64,000 nucleotides of DNA from assembly GCA_016208975.1 (NCBI GenBank), contig JACQXA010000004.1:1365015-1429014 (forward strand), read 5' to 3'. Below are positions 1 through 8,560 of this stretch, piece by piece. The position numbers were made by a program, and so were the translations under genes. Below the pieces are notes generated by a model. It ran no database searches. It had not been told where the DNA came from and was given only the letters and a program-made list of their open reading frames with translations. The stretch's first letter is position 1. Every line of letters starts with the position of its first letter. Source of the stretch: Nitrospinota bacterium. GTDB lineage: Bacteria > Nitrospinota_A > UBA7883 > JACRLM01.

Positions 1-664
1 TCTTGCCGAACTCCACAGACCGGATCTGCAAGACCTTGGCGCCCAGGCTGGCCATCTCCAGCATCTCGTCGAAAGAGATGCAGTCTATCCGCCGGGCGTT
101 GGGCACTATGTTCGGGTCCGTGGTGTACACGCCATCCACGTCTGTATATATCTCGCAACAACCGGCCTTCATGGCCACGGCTATGGCCACCGCCGAAGTG
201 TCCGATCCGCCGCGGCCCAGGGTGGTAACGTTGCCCGTAGCCTCGTCCACCCCCTGGAAACCCGCCACCACCGCCACCTTGCGGGCGGCCAGGGCGTCTT
301 TCAGTTTTTCACCAGTGATCTTTTTGATGCGGGCCTTCATGTGGAACGAGTCGGTGATCATGCCTATCTGCCGTCCCGTGAAGGATACCGACGGCACCCC
401 CGCCTTGTTGAGCGCAATGGACAACAGGGCGGAAGATATGCGTTCCCCGGAACTCATCAAAAGGTCCATTTCCCGCTCGGGCGGGTCGTCATTCAGATCC
501 TTAGCCTGGTTTATCAGCCCGTCGGTGACTCCGGACATGGCGGATACCACCACCACCACGTCGTGCCCCTGTTCGTAAACCTTTTTAACCTTGGCGGCCA
601 CGTTGCGGATACGCTCCAGCGAACCCATGGAAGTGCCGCCATATTTCTGGACGATGAGAGCCAC
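1..664 (-). CDS. lysC: Aspartate kinase, N-terminal part (cut by window edge)
   Basis: Aspartokinase phosphorylates L-aspartate, the first step to lysine, threonine, methionine and diaminopimelate. Reading the minus strand from a GTG at 664 gives a protein beginning (M)[14 protein letters not shown], the KYGGTS nucleotide-binding signature of the family. It continues through [17 protein letters not shown], a [13 protein letters not shown] substrate loop and [12 protein letters not shown], so about 221 residues of the kinase domain are visible. The C-terminal ACT regulatory domains lie beyond base 1. The frame is open throughout with no disruption. Identification is near certain; only the start (GTG) is an inference. 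Confidence 0.95.
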   Translation of the reverse strand, partial: MALIVQKYGGTSMGSLERIRNVAAKVKKVYEQGHDVVVVVSAMSGVTDGLINQAKDLNDDPPEREMDLLMSSGERISSALLSIALNKAGVPSVSFTGRQIGMITDSFHMKARIKKITGEKLKDALAARKVAVVAGFQGVDEATGNVTTLGRGGSDTSAVAIAVAMKAGCCEIYTDVDGVYTTDPNIVPNARRIDCISFDEMLEMASLGAKVLQIRSVEFGK

Positions 665-826
665 GTTTAGCAAAACCCCAAAATTTTGATTTTACAGGAA
701 AAGCGGGATTTTTGGCAAATTGGGGAGTGGCCAGCGCCAAAGTGGATTCCCATAACTACGGCCAAAAAACAGGCGCCCGGCGGAATATCAGGCCATAGCT
801 TCATGGACGGCAAAACCCGGAACCCC

Positions 827-853
827 TAATGTTATTGATAATTATGCCGATAT
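827..853 (+). promoter_or_regulatory. Candidate sigma-28 (FliA) promoter
   Basis: TAATGTTA at 827-834, an 11-base spacer, and GCCGATAT at 846-853. The FliA consensus is TAAAGTTT-N11-GCCGATAA, so this matches 6 of 8 and 7 of 8 positions with the exact spacing. It lies upstream of an operon of flagellar hook-length and export-type proteins, the expected sort of target. Start-site mapping has not been done. Confidence 0.45.
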
Positions 854-886
854 ACCATATGAGAGAGCGCCAGGAGGCTTTAATCC

Positions 887-928
887 ATGATTTGGCGTAT
901 AAACCTCTTATGCGCTATAATAAAGTGA
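887..928 (+). CDS. Possible 13-residue leader peptide
   Basis: A perfect AGGAGG Shine-Dalgarno sequence at 872-877 is followed after 9 bases by ATG at 887. The frame encodes MIWRINLLCAIIK and stops with TGA at 926-928. It lies between the candidate sigma-28 promoter and the first real gene at 964, so it would be the first thing translated from that promoter. The peptide is short and hydrophobic. It could be a regulatory leader, a tiny membrane peptide or chance; only the strength and spacing of the ribosome-binding site argue for translation. Confidence 0.25.
   Translation: MIWRINLLCAIIK
892..921 (+). promoter_or_regulatory. Candidate sigma-70 promoter
   Basis: TTGGCG at 892-897, an 18-base spacer, and a perfect TATAAT at 916-921. 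It would start transcription about 35 bases before the ATG at 964 and so bypass the leader peptide. The -35 box is weak. It overlaps the micro-ORF, so the two may be alternative signals. Confidence 0.35.
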
Positions 929-963
929 AATTAAGAGCCTTGGGTCAATAGAAAGGTTAGGCC

Positions 964-1287
964 ATGGTTCAATCTGTTGGAATGCAACAGGTTCTGAATT
1001 ACTCCAATGCGGTGGAGCGGACGCAACACGCCGTGCAGGGGCAGGCGGAGGAGGTGGCCCGCGCTTTTGCCAAAGAGCTGGAAAAGACCGCGGAACATCA
1101 GCTGAGCCAGACCCACGCCACCCAGGAGACGGAGCAGACAGGCATCCGCGACTCGGACCAGCGCAAGAAGAAACATTACGCCCGCCACCTTCCAACCCCT
1201 GGCGCCAAAAGCGAAGAGGAAAAGAAGGAAGAGGTAGCGCCTCCGGCTGAAACGGGGCACGGCACAAACATCAACGTTGTGGCGTAA
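964..1287 (+). CDS. Hypothetical protein, first gene of flagellar-type operon
   Basis: A 107-residue soluble, highly charged protein with no signal peptide or membrane segment. Residues 1-60 look alpha-helical and amphipathic (NAVERTQHAVQGQAEEVARAFAKELEK). The rest is Lys/Glu-rich, low complexity and probably disordered. I do not recognise a domain. An AAAGG ribosome-binding site lies about 7 bases before the ATG. It is followed 60 bases downstream by a membrane-anchored helix-turn-helix-like protein, then FliK-like and FlhB-C-terminal-like genes, so a role in flagellar hook-length control or export is suggested by context only. Confidence 0.7.
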   Translation: MVQSVGMQQVLNYSNAVERTQHAVQGQAEEVARAFAKELEKTAEHQLSQTHATQETEQTGIRDSDQRKKKHYARHLPTPGAKSEEEKKEEVAPPAETGHGTNINVVA

Positions 1288-1334
1288 CGCCCTCCCTAGG
1301 GCAAATTCAATAGCCCGCCGCGGTTCAATACCCG

Positions 1335-1340
1335 TATAAT
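1335..1340 (+). promoter_or_regulatory. -10 box placed for a leaderless transcript
   Basis: TATAAT at 1335-1340 is followed by exactly seven bases and then the ATG at 1348. Transcription would start at or within a base of the start codon. No properly spaced Shine-Dalgarno sequence is present (AGG lies directly against the ATG). The same arrangement recurs at 53465. No convincing -35 box is visible. Confidence 0.35.
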
Positions 1341-1347
1341 TCCCAGG

Positions 1348-1815
1348 ATGAACGAACTGATTTTAATCCAACTGGCGGTGGACGTTTTGCTGTTCGCCAT
1401 CGTCATCATCTATGTCATCCGCGACGGCAAATCCAAAGCCATGCAGGAGCATGACGAGCTTATCCGGCAAATTGAAAACCAGACACCACCATCCCAGGCG
1501 GACGTGGAAGCCATAAACACCCTGATGAACGAACTGGCGCGGCTTGTAATGCGCGCGGAGAAGGTGGCCGACAGGCTGGAGAAAGGCGCAACTAATGCGA
1601 TGACGGCGGAGCCTGCGCCCGCAAGGGCGGGGCAGGGGGCGAAGCCTGCGCCCATTCCCCCGGCTCCGGTAAATCCGCCACAATCCATGCTGGATGAAGA
1701 CACTTACACAAAAGCCGCCAAGCTGATAAAAAAGGGCCTGCCCGACGACGAGATAGGTAAAAAGGTGGGTCTGCCGCCCCATGAAGTGAGCCTCATCCGC
1801 AAGATGGCCACCTAG
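1348..1815 (+). CDS. DUF2802-like membrane-anchored protein
   Basis: A 155-residue protein with one N-terminal membrane helix (about residues 5-23, LILIQLAVDVLLFAIVIIYVI) followed by a cytoplasmic coiled-coil region. A Pro/Ala-rich linker (about 90-115) leads to a C-terminal helix-turn-helix-like segment (AAKLIKKGLPDDEIGKKVGLPPHEVSLIRKM). That architecture matches the DUF2802/DUF6115-type proteins often encoded among flagellar and chemotaxis genes. It is followed 8 bases later by the FliK-like gene, supporting an operon. Function is unknown; the flagellar link is inferred from position and architecture. Confidence 0.75.
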   Translation: MNELILIQLAVDVLLFAIVIIYVIRDGKSKAMQEHDELIRQIENQTPPSQADVEAINTLMNELARLVMRAEKVADRLEKGATNAMTAEPAPARAGQGAKPAPIPPAPVNPPQSMLDEDTYTKAAKLIKKGLPDDEIGKKVGLPPHEVSLIRKMAT

Positions 1816-1823
1816 CCTGACCA

Positions 1824-3128
1824 ATGTACATCAACCAGCTCCCGCAAACGCTTCTATCGGCCGCGTTAAAAGCTTTGGGCCAGCGGGACCTGGACGTGCT
1901 TTTCTCCAAAGGCGACGTGGTGGAGGGCAAGGTTTTAAAAAACCTCCAGAACAACCAGACGTTAGTGCGTCTTCGCGGGGTGGAGATGGTGGCCGTCTCC
2001 CAAACAAAACTTACCCCGGGGCAAACCATTGTGGGGCGCATAGAAAGCGTTCAGCCACAGCTTACGGTAAGCCTGCTTCCCGGCGGCAACACGGTGGAGG
2101 CCAAGTCGTCCACCATGATGAGGTTCCTCCTGCCCGCCAAAGCCCCTCTGGGCGAAACCTTGGCCAAGGCGCTGGACACGGTGAAAGGCGAACCTGCGGC
2201 CTCGCCCAAAGTCCAGGAGGCCCTTAAAAACCTTGGGGCCGTGATGGAGAAGGTTGTCTCCACAGACATGAACACCCTCACGCCGGAGAAAGCCGCGCAA
2301 ACCATAAAGAGCTCCGGGTTGTTCATGGAATCCTCCGCGCGGCTGGTGGCGGAAGGCAAACTTGCGCCGGAAGAATTTAAAAAGTCCATGACCATGGATT
2401 TAAAAGCGGCTCTCTCCAAAACCCTGCAACTGGTGGATGAAGAGCTTGCCTCCCTTGTGGGCAGGTTCGAGAAGGAACAATCCGTCGCGACAGCGAAAAC
2501 AATGGATGCCGCCCAGCAACCAAAGCAGGCGCCCCAAACCGCGCCGGAAAAAACCTTGGCCCAGCCATCCCTGCCGCAAGACGTGGCCAGGCCTCCTGCG
2601 GACAAGACAGACGAAGCGGTGGCGGAAATGGCCAAGCTCCGTGAGACAGCCAAGGGCCTGCGTCAGCTTATGAGCAATGTGGAGTTGAACCAGCTGGTGA
2701 ACGCCACCCAAAAGCGGGAGGATGGTTCCGCCATGAACCCCATGCTGTACCAGATACCGTTCGCTCAAAACGGGGCCATAGACACGGCGCGGGTCTATTT
2801 CCTGCCCGATGGGGGCAAAGGTAAAGGCGAGAACGCACAGGGGGGTGAAAAATCGCTGGTGTTCATGCTGGACATGAGCAACCTTGGTCCCGTGCGGGTG
2901 GATGTTTGGGTCGGGGAGAAACAGGCCCACGGCTCCATTTACGTGGCTGACGACGCGGTGGCCGATTACGTCCGTGGAGCCCTGCCGGAGCTTTTGTCCG
3001 CGCTGGAGGCGGGCGGTTACCGGGCCACCATAAACGTATCCGCCGTGGCGGACACGGCATTCTTGACCGAGGAACTGGCGCCGTTGATCCCGGTTACAGG
3101 CGCGGGCCTTATAAACGTGAAAGCATGA
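1824..3128 (+). CDS. FliK-like flagellar hook-length control protein
   Basis: A 434-residue protein. In flagellated bacteria FliK acts as a molecular ruler and switches export specificity at the FlhB C-terminal domain. The N-terminal half is helical and low complexity with a Gln/Pro/Ala-rich stretch near 225-260. The C-terminal 120 residues (NLGPVRVDVWVGEKQAHGSIYVADDAVADYVRGALPELLSALEAGGY pattern) resemble the globular C-terminal domain of FliK (Flg_hook family). The stop overlaps the next start (ATGA at 3125-3128), and that next gene encodes an FlhB C-terminal-like protein, the known FliK partner. The family call rests on this pairing plus the C-terminal pattern. Confidence 0.75.
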   Translation: MYINQLPQTLLSAALKALGQRDLDVLFSKGDVVEGKVLKNLQNNQTLVRLRGVEMVAVSQTKLTPGQTIVGRIESVQPQLTVSLLPGGNTVEAKSSTMMRFLLPAKAPLGETLAKALDTVKGEPAASPKVQEALKNLGAVMEKVVSTDMNTLTPEKAAQTIKSSGLFMESSARLVAEGKLAPEEFKKSMTMDLKAALSKTLQLVDEELASLVGRFEKEQSVATAKTMDAAQQPKQAPQTAPEKTLAQPSLPQDVARPPADKTDEAVAEMAKLRETAKGLRQLMSNVELNQLVNATQKREDGSAMNPMLYQIPFAQNGAIDTARVYFLPDGGKGKGENAQGGEKSLVFMLDMSNLGPVRVDVWVGEKQAHGSIYVADDAVADYVRGALPELLSALEAGGYRATINVSAVADTAFLTEELAPLIPVTGAGLINVKA

Positions 3129-3427
3129 AAAAAGGGGACGCCAAGCACCGCAAACACGCTGTGGCGGTGAAATACAAGCCGGGGGAACAGGCGGCGCCAA
3201 CGGTGGTGGCCAAGGGTGGTGGCGAGGTGGCCGAGAAGATCATCGCTATCGCAAAAGAACACGGGATCCCCATTAAGGAAGACAAGGACCTGGTGGAGGT
3301 TTTATCCCGGCTGGATTTGAACAGCGAGGTTCCGCCGGAGCTTTATCATGTCATCGCGGAGGTGCTGGCCTGGGTTTACCGGGTAAACGGAAAACGGGCG
3401 CCCGCCACCCAGTTCAAGACGCTTTAA
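3125..3427 (+). CDS. FlhB C-terminal domain-like protein (FlhX/YlqH type)
   Basis: A 100-residue stand-alone version of the cytoplasmic domain of FlhB/EscU, the switch protein of flagellar and type III export. Matching motifs are RKHAVAVKYKPGEQAAPTVVAKGGGEVAEKIIAIAKEHGIPIKED and the following helix with EVPPELYHVIAEVLAWVYR. The NPTH autocleavage sequence of true FlhB is replaced by AVAVKYKP with no NPTH, and no membrane domain is present. It starts inside the stop of the FliK-like gene, so translation is probably coupled. Such small proteins can partly substitute for the FlhB C-terminus in other bacteria; here that is inferred. Confidence 0.85.
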   Translation: MKKGDAKHRKHAVAVKYKPGEQAAPTVVAKGGGEVAEKIIAIAKEHGIPIKEDKDLVEVLSRLDLNSEVPPELYHVIAEVLAWVYRVNGKRAPATQFKTL

Positions 3428-4488
3428 TCCAGATACTCGTACCGCATGTTGCGTTTGCGGGGAACCATCCCGGCGCTTTCGATAATGCCACGCACATCCT
3501 TTTCCGATAAACGGAACGCCACGCCCGCCGCCGCCACCACGTTTTCTTCTATCATGGTGGAGCCCATGTCGTTGGCTCCGAAGAACAGGGAGACCTGGGC
3601 CATCTTCGGCCCCTGGGTTACCCAGGAGGCCTGGATGTTATCCACATTGTCCAGATACAGCCGGGCTACCGCCAGGGTCTTTAAATAATCGAACCCGCCG
3701 CTTTTCGCGGTGACTGGCATGGCGGTGTTCTCCGGCTGGAACGTCCACGGGATGAAAGCTGTGAACCCGCCGGTTTCGTCTTGCAGGTCCCGGATGCGGC
3801 GCATGCTTTCCACCCGTTCCTCCAGGGTTTCCATGTGGCCGAACATCATGGTGGCGGTGGTGCGCATGCCAAGCCTGTGGGCCTGGCGCATTACCTCTAT
3901 CCATTCGTCCGCCGAGCATTTGCCGGGGCTTATCTGGTTTCGCGAGCGGTCGCTTAAAATCTCGGCCCCGCCGCCGGGGATGGAGTCCAGCCCGGCTTCT
4001 TTCAGGCGGCGCAAAACATCAGGAATCTCAAGATCGGAAAGTTCCGCCAGATGGACTATTTCCGGTGGGGAGAACCCGTGGATGTTTATTTTATGTTTGG
4101 CCTTGATGGCGCCGAGAGTTTGCTCGTACCACTCCAGGGGAAGGGTGGGATGTAGCCCGCCTTGCAGGAGAATCTGCGCGCCGCCCATTGAAACGGTTTC
4201 GGCTATCTTTTGGTCAAGCTCCACTTCGGAGAGCACATAAGCGTCTTCGTCCCCCTCCATCCGGTAGAAAGCGCAGAACTTGCATCCCGACACGCAGATG
4301 TTGGTGTAGTTGATGTTCCGGTCAATGATGTAAGTCACCACAGGCTCCGGTTTTTTCCGGAGCCGCGTCTGGTGCGCCGCCATGCCCAGCAGGGTGATCT
4401 CCATTGAGCTTAGCAGGTGGGCCGCCTCGTCATCTTCCAGCCGCTGGCCAGAAAGGACATCGTCAAGAATATCCTCGGCTACGGTCAC
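3424..4488 (-). CDS. mqnC: Cyclic dehypoxanthinyl futalosine synthase (radical SAM)
   Basis: MqnC closes the ring of dehypoxanthine futalosine in the futalosine pathway to menaquinone. The 354-residue product has the radical-SAM cysteines C65, C69 and C72 (CVSGCKFC), the GGAQILLQGGLHP loop, the family-typical GMRTTATMMFGHMET, IPWTFQPENT and IQASWVTQGPK motifs, and a C-terminal GANDMGSTMIEENVV. Length is normal. The start is GTG at 4488, overlapping the stop of the upstream CNNM gene by four bases (GTGA), so it is probably co-transcribed with the two transporters. Its presence implies menaquinone respiration, fitting the complex I further along. No other mqn gene adjoins it. Confidence 0.92.
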   Translation of the reverse strand: MTVAEDILDDVLSGQRLEDDEAAHLLSSMEITLLGMAAHQTRLRKKPEPVVTYIIDRNINYTNICVSGCKFCAFYRMEGDEDAYVLSEVELDQKIAETVSMGGAQILLQGGLHPTLPLEWYEQTLGAIKAKHKINIHGFSPPEIVHLAELSDLEIPDVLRRLKEAGLDSIPGGGAEILSDRSRNQISPGKCSADEWIEVMRQAHRLGMRTTATMMFGHMETLEERVESMRRIRDLQDETGGFTAFIPWTFQPENTAMPVTAKSGGFDYLKTLAVARLYLDNVDNIQASWVTQGPKMAQVSLFFGANDMGSTMIEENVVAAAGVAFRLSEKDVRGIIESAGMVPRKRNMRYEYLD

Positions 4489-5753
4489 GAATTACGCTCC
4501 TGCGCCGGCTTGGGTCTCAAATCCTCCACCCGCGCTGATTTCACACCCCTGGGGGTGGAATCCTCCACGGTGATGATATGGTTGTGGAAGGCCATTTTCT
4601 CGCCCGCCCTGGGGATGCGCTCCAGCGCGTCGTTTATCAACCCGCTCAGGGTTTCGTAATCCCCTTTGGGCAGGGCAAGCCCCAGCTCTTCGTTGATGCT
4701 GTCTATCTCCATGTGGGCGTCTATCAGGTATTCGCTGTCGCCCACCCGCTCATAAAGCTTAACGGGGCGGTCGTACTCGTCCTCAATTTCGCCCACCACT
4801 TCTTCCGCCAGGTCTTCAAGGGTGGTTATGCCTATGGCGCCGCCGTACTCGTCCACCACTACGGCCATGTGGATGTTCCTCTCCTGCATCTCCTTTAGCA
4901 GGCTGGAGTTCCTCATGGTCAGCGGGGCATATACGGCCGGGCTCATCACTTTGTCCACCCGCATGTTATGGTCGGCGTGCTTGAGCACGTCAAAGGCGCT
5001 TATAACGCCCACGATGTTGAAGATACGCTCATGGAACACCGGCAGACGGGAGTAGCCGCATTCGGCTATCCGGGCCTTCACCTCGCCGATGGTTGTCACC
5101 GTGGGAACGCCAACCACCGTCACCAGCGGCCGCATGACCGACTCCAGCGTGTTCGTTTTGAACTCGAATATCTTCTGGATCATCTTTTTCTCATCGTGAG
5201 CCAGCGACAGGGTTTCCTCGCTCATCCGCGTGAGGGAAATAATCTCTTCCCGGCTTACCAGCGCCGAAGGTACGCTTTTGCCCCCAAGGAACACCATGGC
5301 GAACAGGCGGGCCACGCCGGAGGTGGCGAAAAGGGCTGGCATGAAAAGTTTTTGCGCCGCAGAAAGGGGCCCGGCAAGATAAGGCGCTATAAAATCCGCC
5401 CGTTGGCGGAACAGCGTTTTAGGCACTATCTCGCCTAGAATAAGCGTTACCGGGCCCATGATGATGAACGAGTAGAAGTCGGCGTCCGCTTCGGCAAACC
5501 GTTCGGCGAAATATACCGTGGCGATGGACGATGCGGCGAACACGCTTATGTTGGTGCCCATGGATGTTGCGCCGAAAACCTTGTCGGGCTGTTTTAACAG
5601 AGCCTCCACCGCCGAGGCTCCCCGGGATCCGCTTTCGGCCAGGTGGCGCATCTTGATACGGTTGTACGAGATGAGCGCCAGCTCCGAGCCGGAGAAAAAC
5701 CCTTCCGACAGGAGACAGAAAATTATAAGAATAAGCGTCAGCGCCGGATCCAT
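4485..5753 (-). CDS. CNNM/CorC (HlyC) family transporter, copy 1
   Basis: A 422-residue membrane protein. Residues 1-190 form the DUF21 transmembrane domain (SGSELALISYNRIKM and GTNISVFAASSIATV motifs). Residues about 200-330 are a CBS-domain pair (MRPLVTVVGVP... MAVVVDEYGGAIGITTLEDLAEEVVGEI), and the last about 80 form a CorC_HlyC domain. This family moves or senses Mg2+ and other divalent cations; older names call it hemolysin-like. It is translationally coupled to mqnC downstream and abuts a second homologue upstream at 5753. Substrate cannot be read from sequence. Confidence 0.9.
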   Translation of the reverse strand: MDPALTLILIIFCLLSEGFFSGSELALISYNRIKMRHLAESGSRGASAVEALLKQPDKVFGATSMGTNISVFAASSIATVYFAERFAEADADFYSFIIMGPVTLILGEIVPKTLFRQRADFIAPYLAGPLSAAQKLFMPALFATSGVARLFAMVFLGGKSVPSALVSREEIISLTRMSEETLSLAHDEKKMIQKIFEFKTNTLESVMRPLVTVVGVPTVTTIGEVKARIAECGYSRLPVFHERIFNIVGVISAFDVLKHADHNMRVDKVMSPAVYAPLTMRNSSLLKEMQERNIHMAVVVDEYGGAIGITTLEDLAEEVVGEIEDEYDRPVKLYERVGDSEYLIDAHMEIDSINEELGLALPKGDYETLSGLINDALERIPRAGEKMAFHNHIITVEDSTPRGVKSARVEDLRPKPAQERNS

Positions 5754-7030
5754 TATTTCCCCTCCGGTTCCGCGGCGCCGGCCTGGGCCACGGCGACTTT
5801 CAGCTCGGTGGCGCGTCTTCCCTTCATCCGCTCAACCGTGAACGTGAACGGGCCGGACACCACAGATTCACCCATGTGCGGCACATGCCCAAGCAGATGG
5901 AACACGAATCCGCCCAGGGTTTCTATTTCCTCATGCCCCACATCTGCGTTGAACCGTTCGTTAAAATCCTCCATGCTCAAGGCGGCTGGGATTATGTAAA
6001 TGCCTTCCCCTTTTTCCACTATCTCGCCGTTGGCGCTTTTCCTGCTGGCGGTCTCCCCCATGAGTTCGGCGATGATGTCGTCCAGGGTTACTATCCCCTG
6101 GATACCTCCGAACTCGTCCATGATGACGGCCATGTGGCTCTTTCGCCGCTTGAACTCCCGGAGAAGATCGTTTAACCCCAAGGTTTCGGGCACTATAACC
6201 GGCTCACGCAGAAGGCTCTTTAGCGACACCACCGGGTCGGGCGGGTAATCGTACTTCAGAAAGTCCTTTTTATACAGCACGCCTTCTATATTATCTATGG
6301 TTCCGTTATAAACGGGCGCCCGGGCAAAACTGGACTGGGCCATCTTGTCCCATGCCTCTTTCAGGGGCATGTTCACGTCCAGAGCCAGCAGGTCTGTGCG
6401 CGGGGTCATTATGTCGCGGGCCATAAGGTCGCCCAGGTCGAAAACGCTCTGGATCATCTCCTTCTCGGCCTCGTCTATGACCCCCTCGTCGGCCACCTCC
6501 TCCACCAAGGTCTTAATCTCATCCCCGGTTAGGGCGAAATTGTCGGCGGCGGTCTTGCCGCCAAACATGCTGGATATGCCGTTTGAAATCCAGGTGACTA
6601 TTATCTGTACAGGATAGATGGCCACCAGGAAAATCGTGAGCGGCGCGGCCGCTGTCAGCGCCCATGTCTCGTTGGCGTAATGGGCCAGCGTTTTAGGGCT
6701 AATCTCGCCGATGACCAGAAGGATAAAAGCGCTGGCGCCAAGCATGAGGGCCACACCGATATCATCGAACGACTCCAGGGCCAGGTATGTAACCACCGCT
6801 GATATGGCCACGTTCACAAGCTCGTTGCCTATGTACAGGGTGACCAGCAGTCGCTCGGGTTTGGTCAGTAGCGCCGCTACCCACTTTCCGTAAAAACCCC
6901 TGGTTTCCTTCAACCTTTCTATCTGGAGCTTGGACAGCGAAAAGAAAGCCACCTCCGATCCGGAGAAAAAGGCCGATGCCGCCAGCAACACCGGCAGAAG
7001 CGCCCAGCGGATTACTAAAGTATCGTCCAT
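5753..7030 (-). CDS. CNNM/CorC (HlyC) family transporter, copy 2
   Basis: A 425-residue paralogue of the next gene, with the same order: DUF21 membrane domain (SGSEVAFFSLSKLQIERL, IGNELVNVAISAVVTYL, GEISPKTLAHYANE), CBS pair (MTPRTDLLALDVNMPLKEAWDKM; MAVIMDEFGGIQGIVTLDDIIAELMGE) and C-terminal CorC domain. The last base of its stop is the first base of the downstream start, so the two are likely made together. Tandem CNNM pairs may form heteromers, but this is not shown here. The start ATG at 7030 has only a short gap to the unrelated M16 gene. Confidence 0.9.
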   Translation of the reverse strand: MDDTLVIRWALLPVLLAASAFFSGSEVAFFSLSKLQIERLKETRGFYGKWVAALLTKPERLLVTLYIGNELVNVAISAVVTYLALESFDDIGVALMLGASAFILLVIGEISPKTLAHYANETWALTAAAPLTIFLVAIYPVQIIVTWISNGISSMFGGKTAADNFALTGDEIKTLVEEVADEGVIDEAEKEMIQSVFDLGDLMARDIMTPRTDLLALDVNMPLKEAWDKMAQSSFARAPVYNGTIDNIEGVLYKKDFLKYDYPPDPVVSLKSLLREPVIVPETLGLNDLLREFKRRKSHMAVIMDEFGGIQGIVTLDDIIAELMGETASRKSANGEIVEKGEGIYIIPAALSMEDFNERFNADVGHEEIETLGGFVFHLLGHVPHMGESVVSGPFTFTVERMKGRRATELKVAVAQAGAAEPEGK

Positions 7031-7090
7031 GGTTTACATTTCAGCAGGTTTGGCTGTGTGACTATTAAAGGTAAGTGGCGCATGGCCATA

Positions 7091-8560
7091 TCAGTTTTTA
7101 GAGTTGTAATCGCGCAGGGCTATTTTCCTGGCCGAAGAATAACCGGGGAGCGATTTTGCCAATACGTCCGGATCCCCCACCACCACCATTTTCAGCCCCT
7201 CGGGGTGAAGGTATTTCCTGGCCACCCGGAGCACATCCCCGGCGGTGACGGCCATTACCCTGTCCCGGAAGGTTTCCAGGTAGCCTTCCGGCATACCGTA
7301 ATAATCAACGATCATCCTTTGTTCCAGTATCCGCGCGGGAGTGTCGAATATGAAAACAAAGGAGTTCACTATGGAGTTCCGGGCCAGCGCAAGCTCCTCC
7401 GGGGTCACCGCTTCGGAGCGGATCTTCTCGATCTCTTCGTTGAAAATCCCCGCCACTTCCCCGGCGCTGGCGGTTTTTGTTTCCGCCCCGACGGCGAAAA
7501 TTCCCAGTTCCCACCGGCCCGCGTTCACATAAGACCATACCGAATAGGCCAGACCCCGTTCAGAGCGCACCTTTTGCGTAAGGCGCGAGGCGAAACCGCT
7601 CCCGCCCAATATCTCGTCCATCACCAGCACGGCGTGATAGTCCGGGTCGGTCCGTTTCAGGGTTAAATGTCCGGCGCGGATAACCGCTTGGGGCAGTTTC
7701 TTCGCCGCCACAAAAAGCCCACCCTCATAAACCTCTTTGGCCGGGGCCGTTTGAGGGTAATCGGGTTTTGGGGCTTTCCATTTCCCAAAAAGCCCTTCCA
7801 GCCGCGCCAGAAGCTTTTGCTCGTCGAAATCCCCGGTGACGCCCAAAATCATGGACGAGGGGGTAAAGTATTTTTTATGGAACGCCTGGGCGTCTTTTAC
7901 CGTGATGGAGCGCAAGGTTTCCAGGGTGGCCGACCGCCCGTAAGGGGTTCCATTATAGATAAGCTTTCTCAACTCCCGGTCGCCGATATGCGTGGGCTCG
8001 TCATTCTCCCGGCGGACAGCGTCCATCGCCCGGGCCCGTTCCAGCTCGAACCTGTCCGGGTCGAACCTGGGGTTTTTAATCACGTCGGCGAATATGGATA
8101 GTCCCGCGTCCGCATCCTTTTTAAGAACCGAAAGGAAAGCCCTGGCCGATTCTTCACTTATGGAAACTTCCACATGGGCGCCCATCTGCTCCAACGTATC
8201 GTTCAGCGCGTCCGGCCCCAACGCCCCGGCCCCGCCGGAACGGATGGCAATCCCGGTGATGGCTGATAGCCCGGTCTTATTCGCGGGCTCCCACAAACCG
8301 CCGGCCTTTATCATGGCGGTCACCTGCACGATGGGTAGTTCATCGTTTCTCATCAGGTGGACTTTTACGCCGTTGGAAAGTTTCACCACCCTGGACTTGG
8401 GCAGGTCTGTCTGGATTGGTTTGTATTTTAGCGCCAGGATGTCCGCCGCCTTGGGTTTCATGGGCGGTTCCGGTTTTATGCGGCCAACCGTGGGGTAATA
8501 ACAGCCGCCCAGAGAGAACGCCAGCGCCAGGGCAGTGGCGGCCTTTACCGTAGAAGTCAT
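7091..8560 (-). CDS. M16 peptidase-like lipoprotein, non-catalytic subunit
   Basis: A 489-residue M16 (insulinase/pitrilysin) family protein with a lipoprotein signal (ALAFSLGGC, Cys at about residue 20). The zinc motif HxxEH is absent: the matching stretch reads TGLSAITGIAIRSGG. The Arg/Tyr element of the partner half is kept (SERGLAYSVWSY). This is the pattern of the inactive subunit of bacterial heterodimeric M16 proteases. Its ATG overlaps the stop of the upstream catalytic gene (ATGA), supporting stoichiometric synthesis. It probably works in the periplasm, anchored to a membrane, with the neighbouring active subunit. Confidence 0.88.
   Translation of the reverse strand: MTSTVKAATALALAFSLGGCYYPTVGRIKPEPPMKPKAADILALKYKPIQTDLPKSRVVKLSNGVKVHLMRNDELPIVQVTAMIKAGGLWEPANKTGLSAITGIAIRSGGAGALGPDALNDTLEQMGAHVEVSISEESARAFLSVLKKDADAGLSIFADVIKNPRFDPDRFELERARAMDAVRRENDEPTHIGDRELRKLIYNGTPYGRSATLETLRSITVKDAQAFHKKYFTPSSMILGVTGDFDEQKLLARLEGLFGKWKAPKPDYPQTAPAKEVYEGGLFVAAKKLPQAVIRAGHLTLKRTDPDYHAVLVMDEILGGSGFASRLTQKVRSERGLAYSVWSYVNAGRWELGIFAVGAETKTASAGEVAGIFNEEIEKIRSEAVTPEELALARNSIVNSFVFIFDTPARILEQRMIVDYYGMPEGYLETFRDRVMAVTAGDVLRVARKYLHPEGLKMVVVGDPDVLAKSLPGYSSARKIALRDYNSKN

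Noticed and set aside
3-670. Open frames on the plus strand at the left edge
   Set aside because: They lie opposite a clear aspartate kinase frame on the minus strand and have no motif; they are antisense shadows of GC-rich coding DNA.
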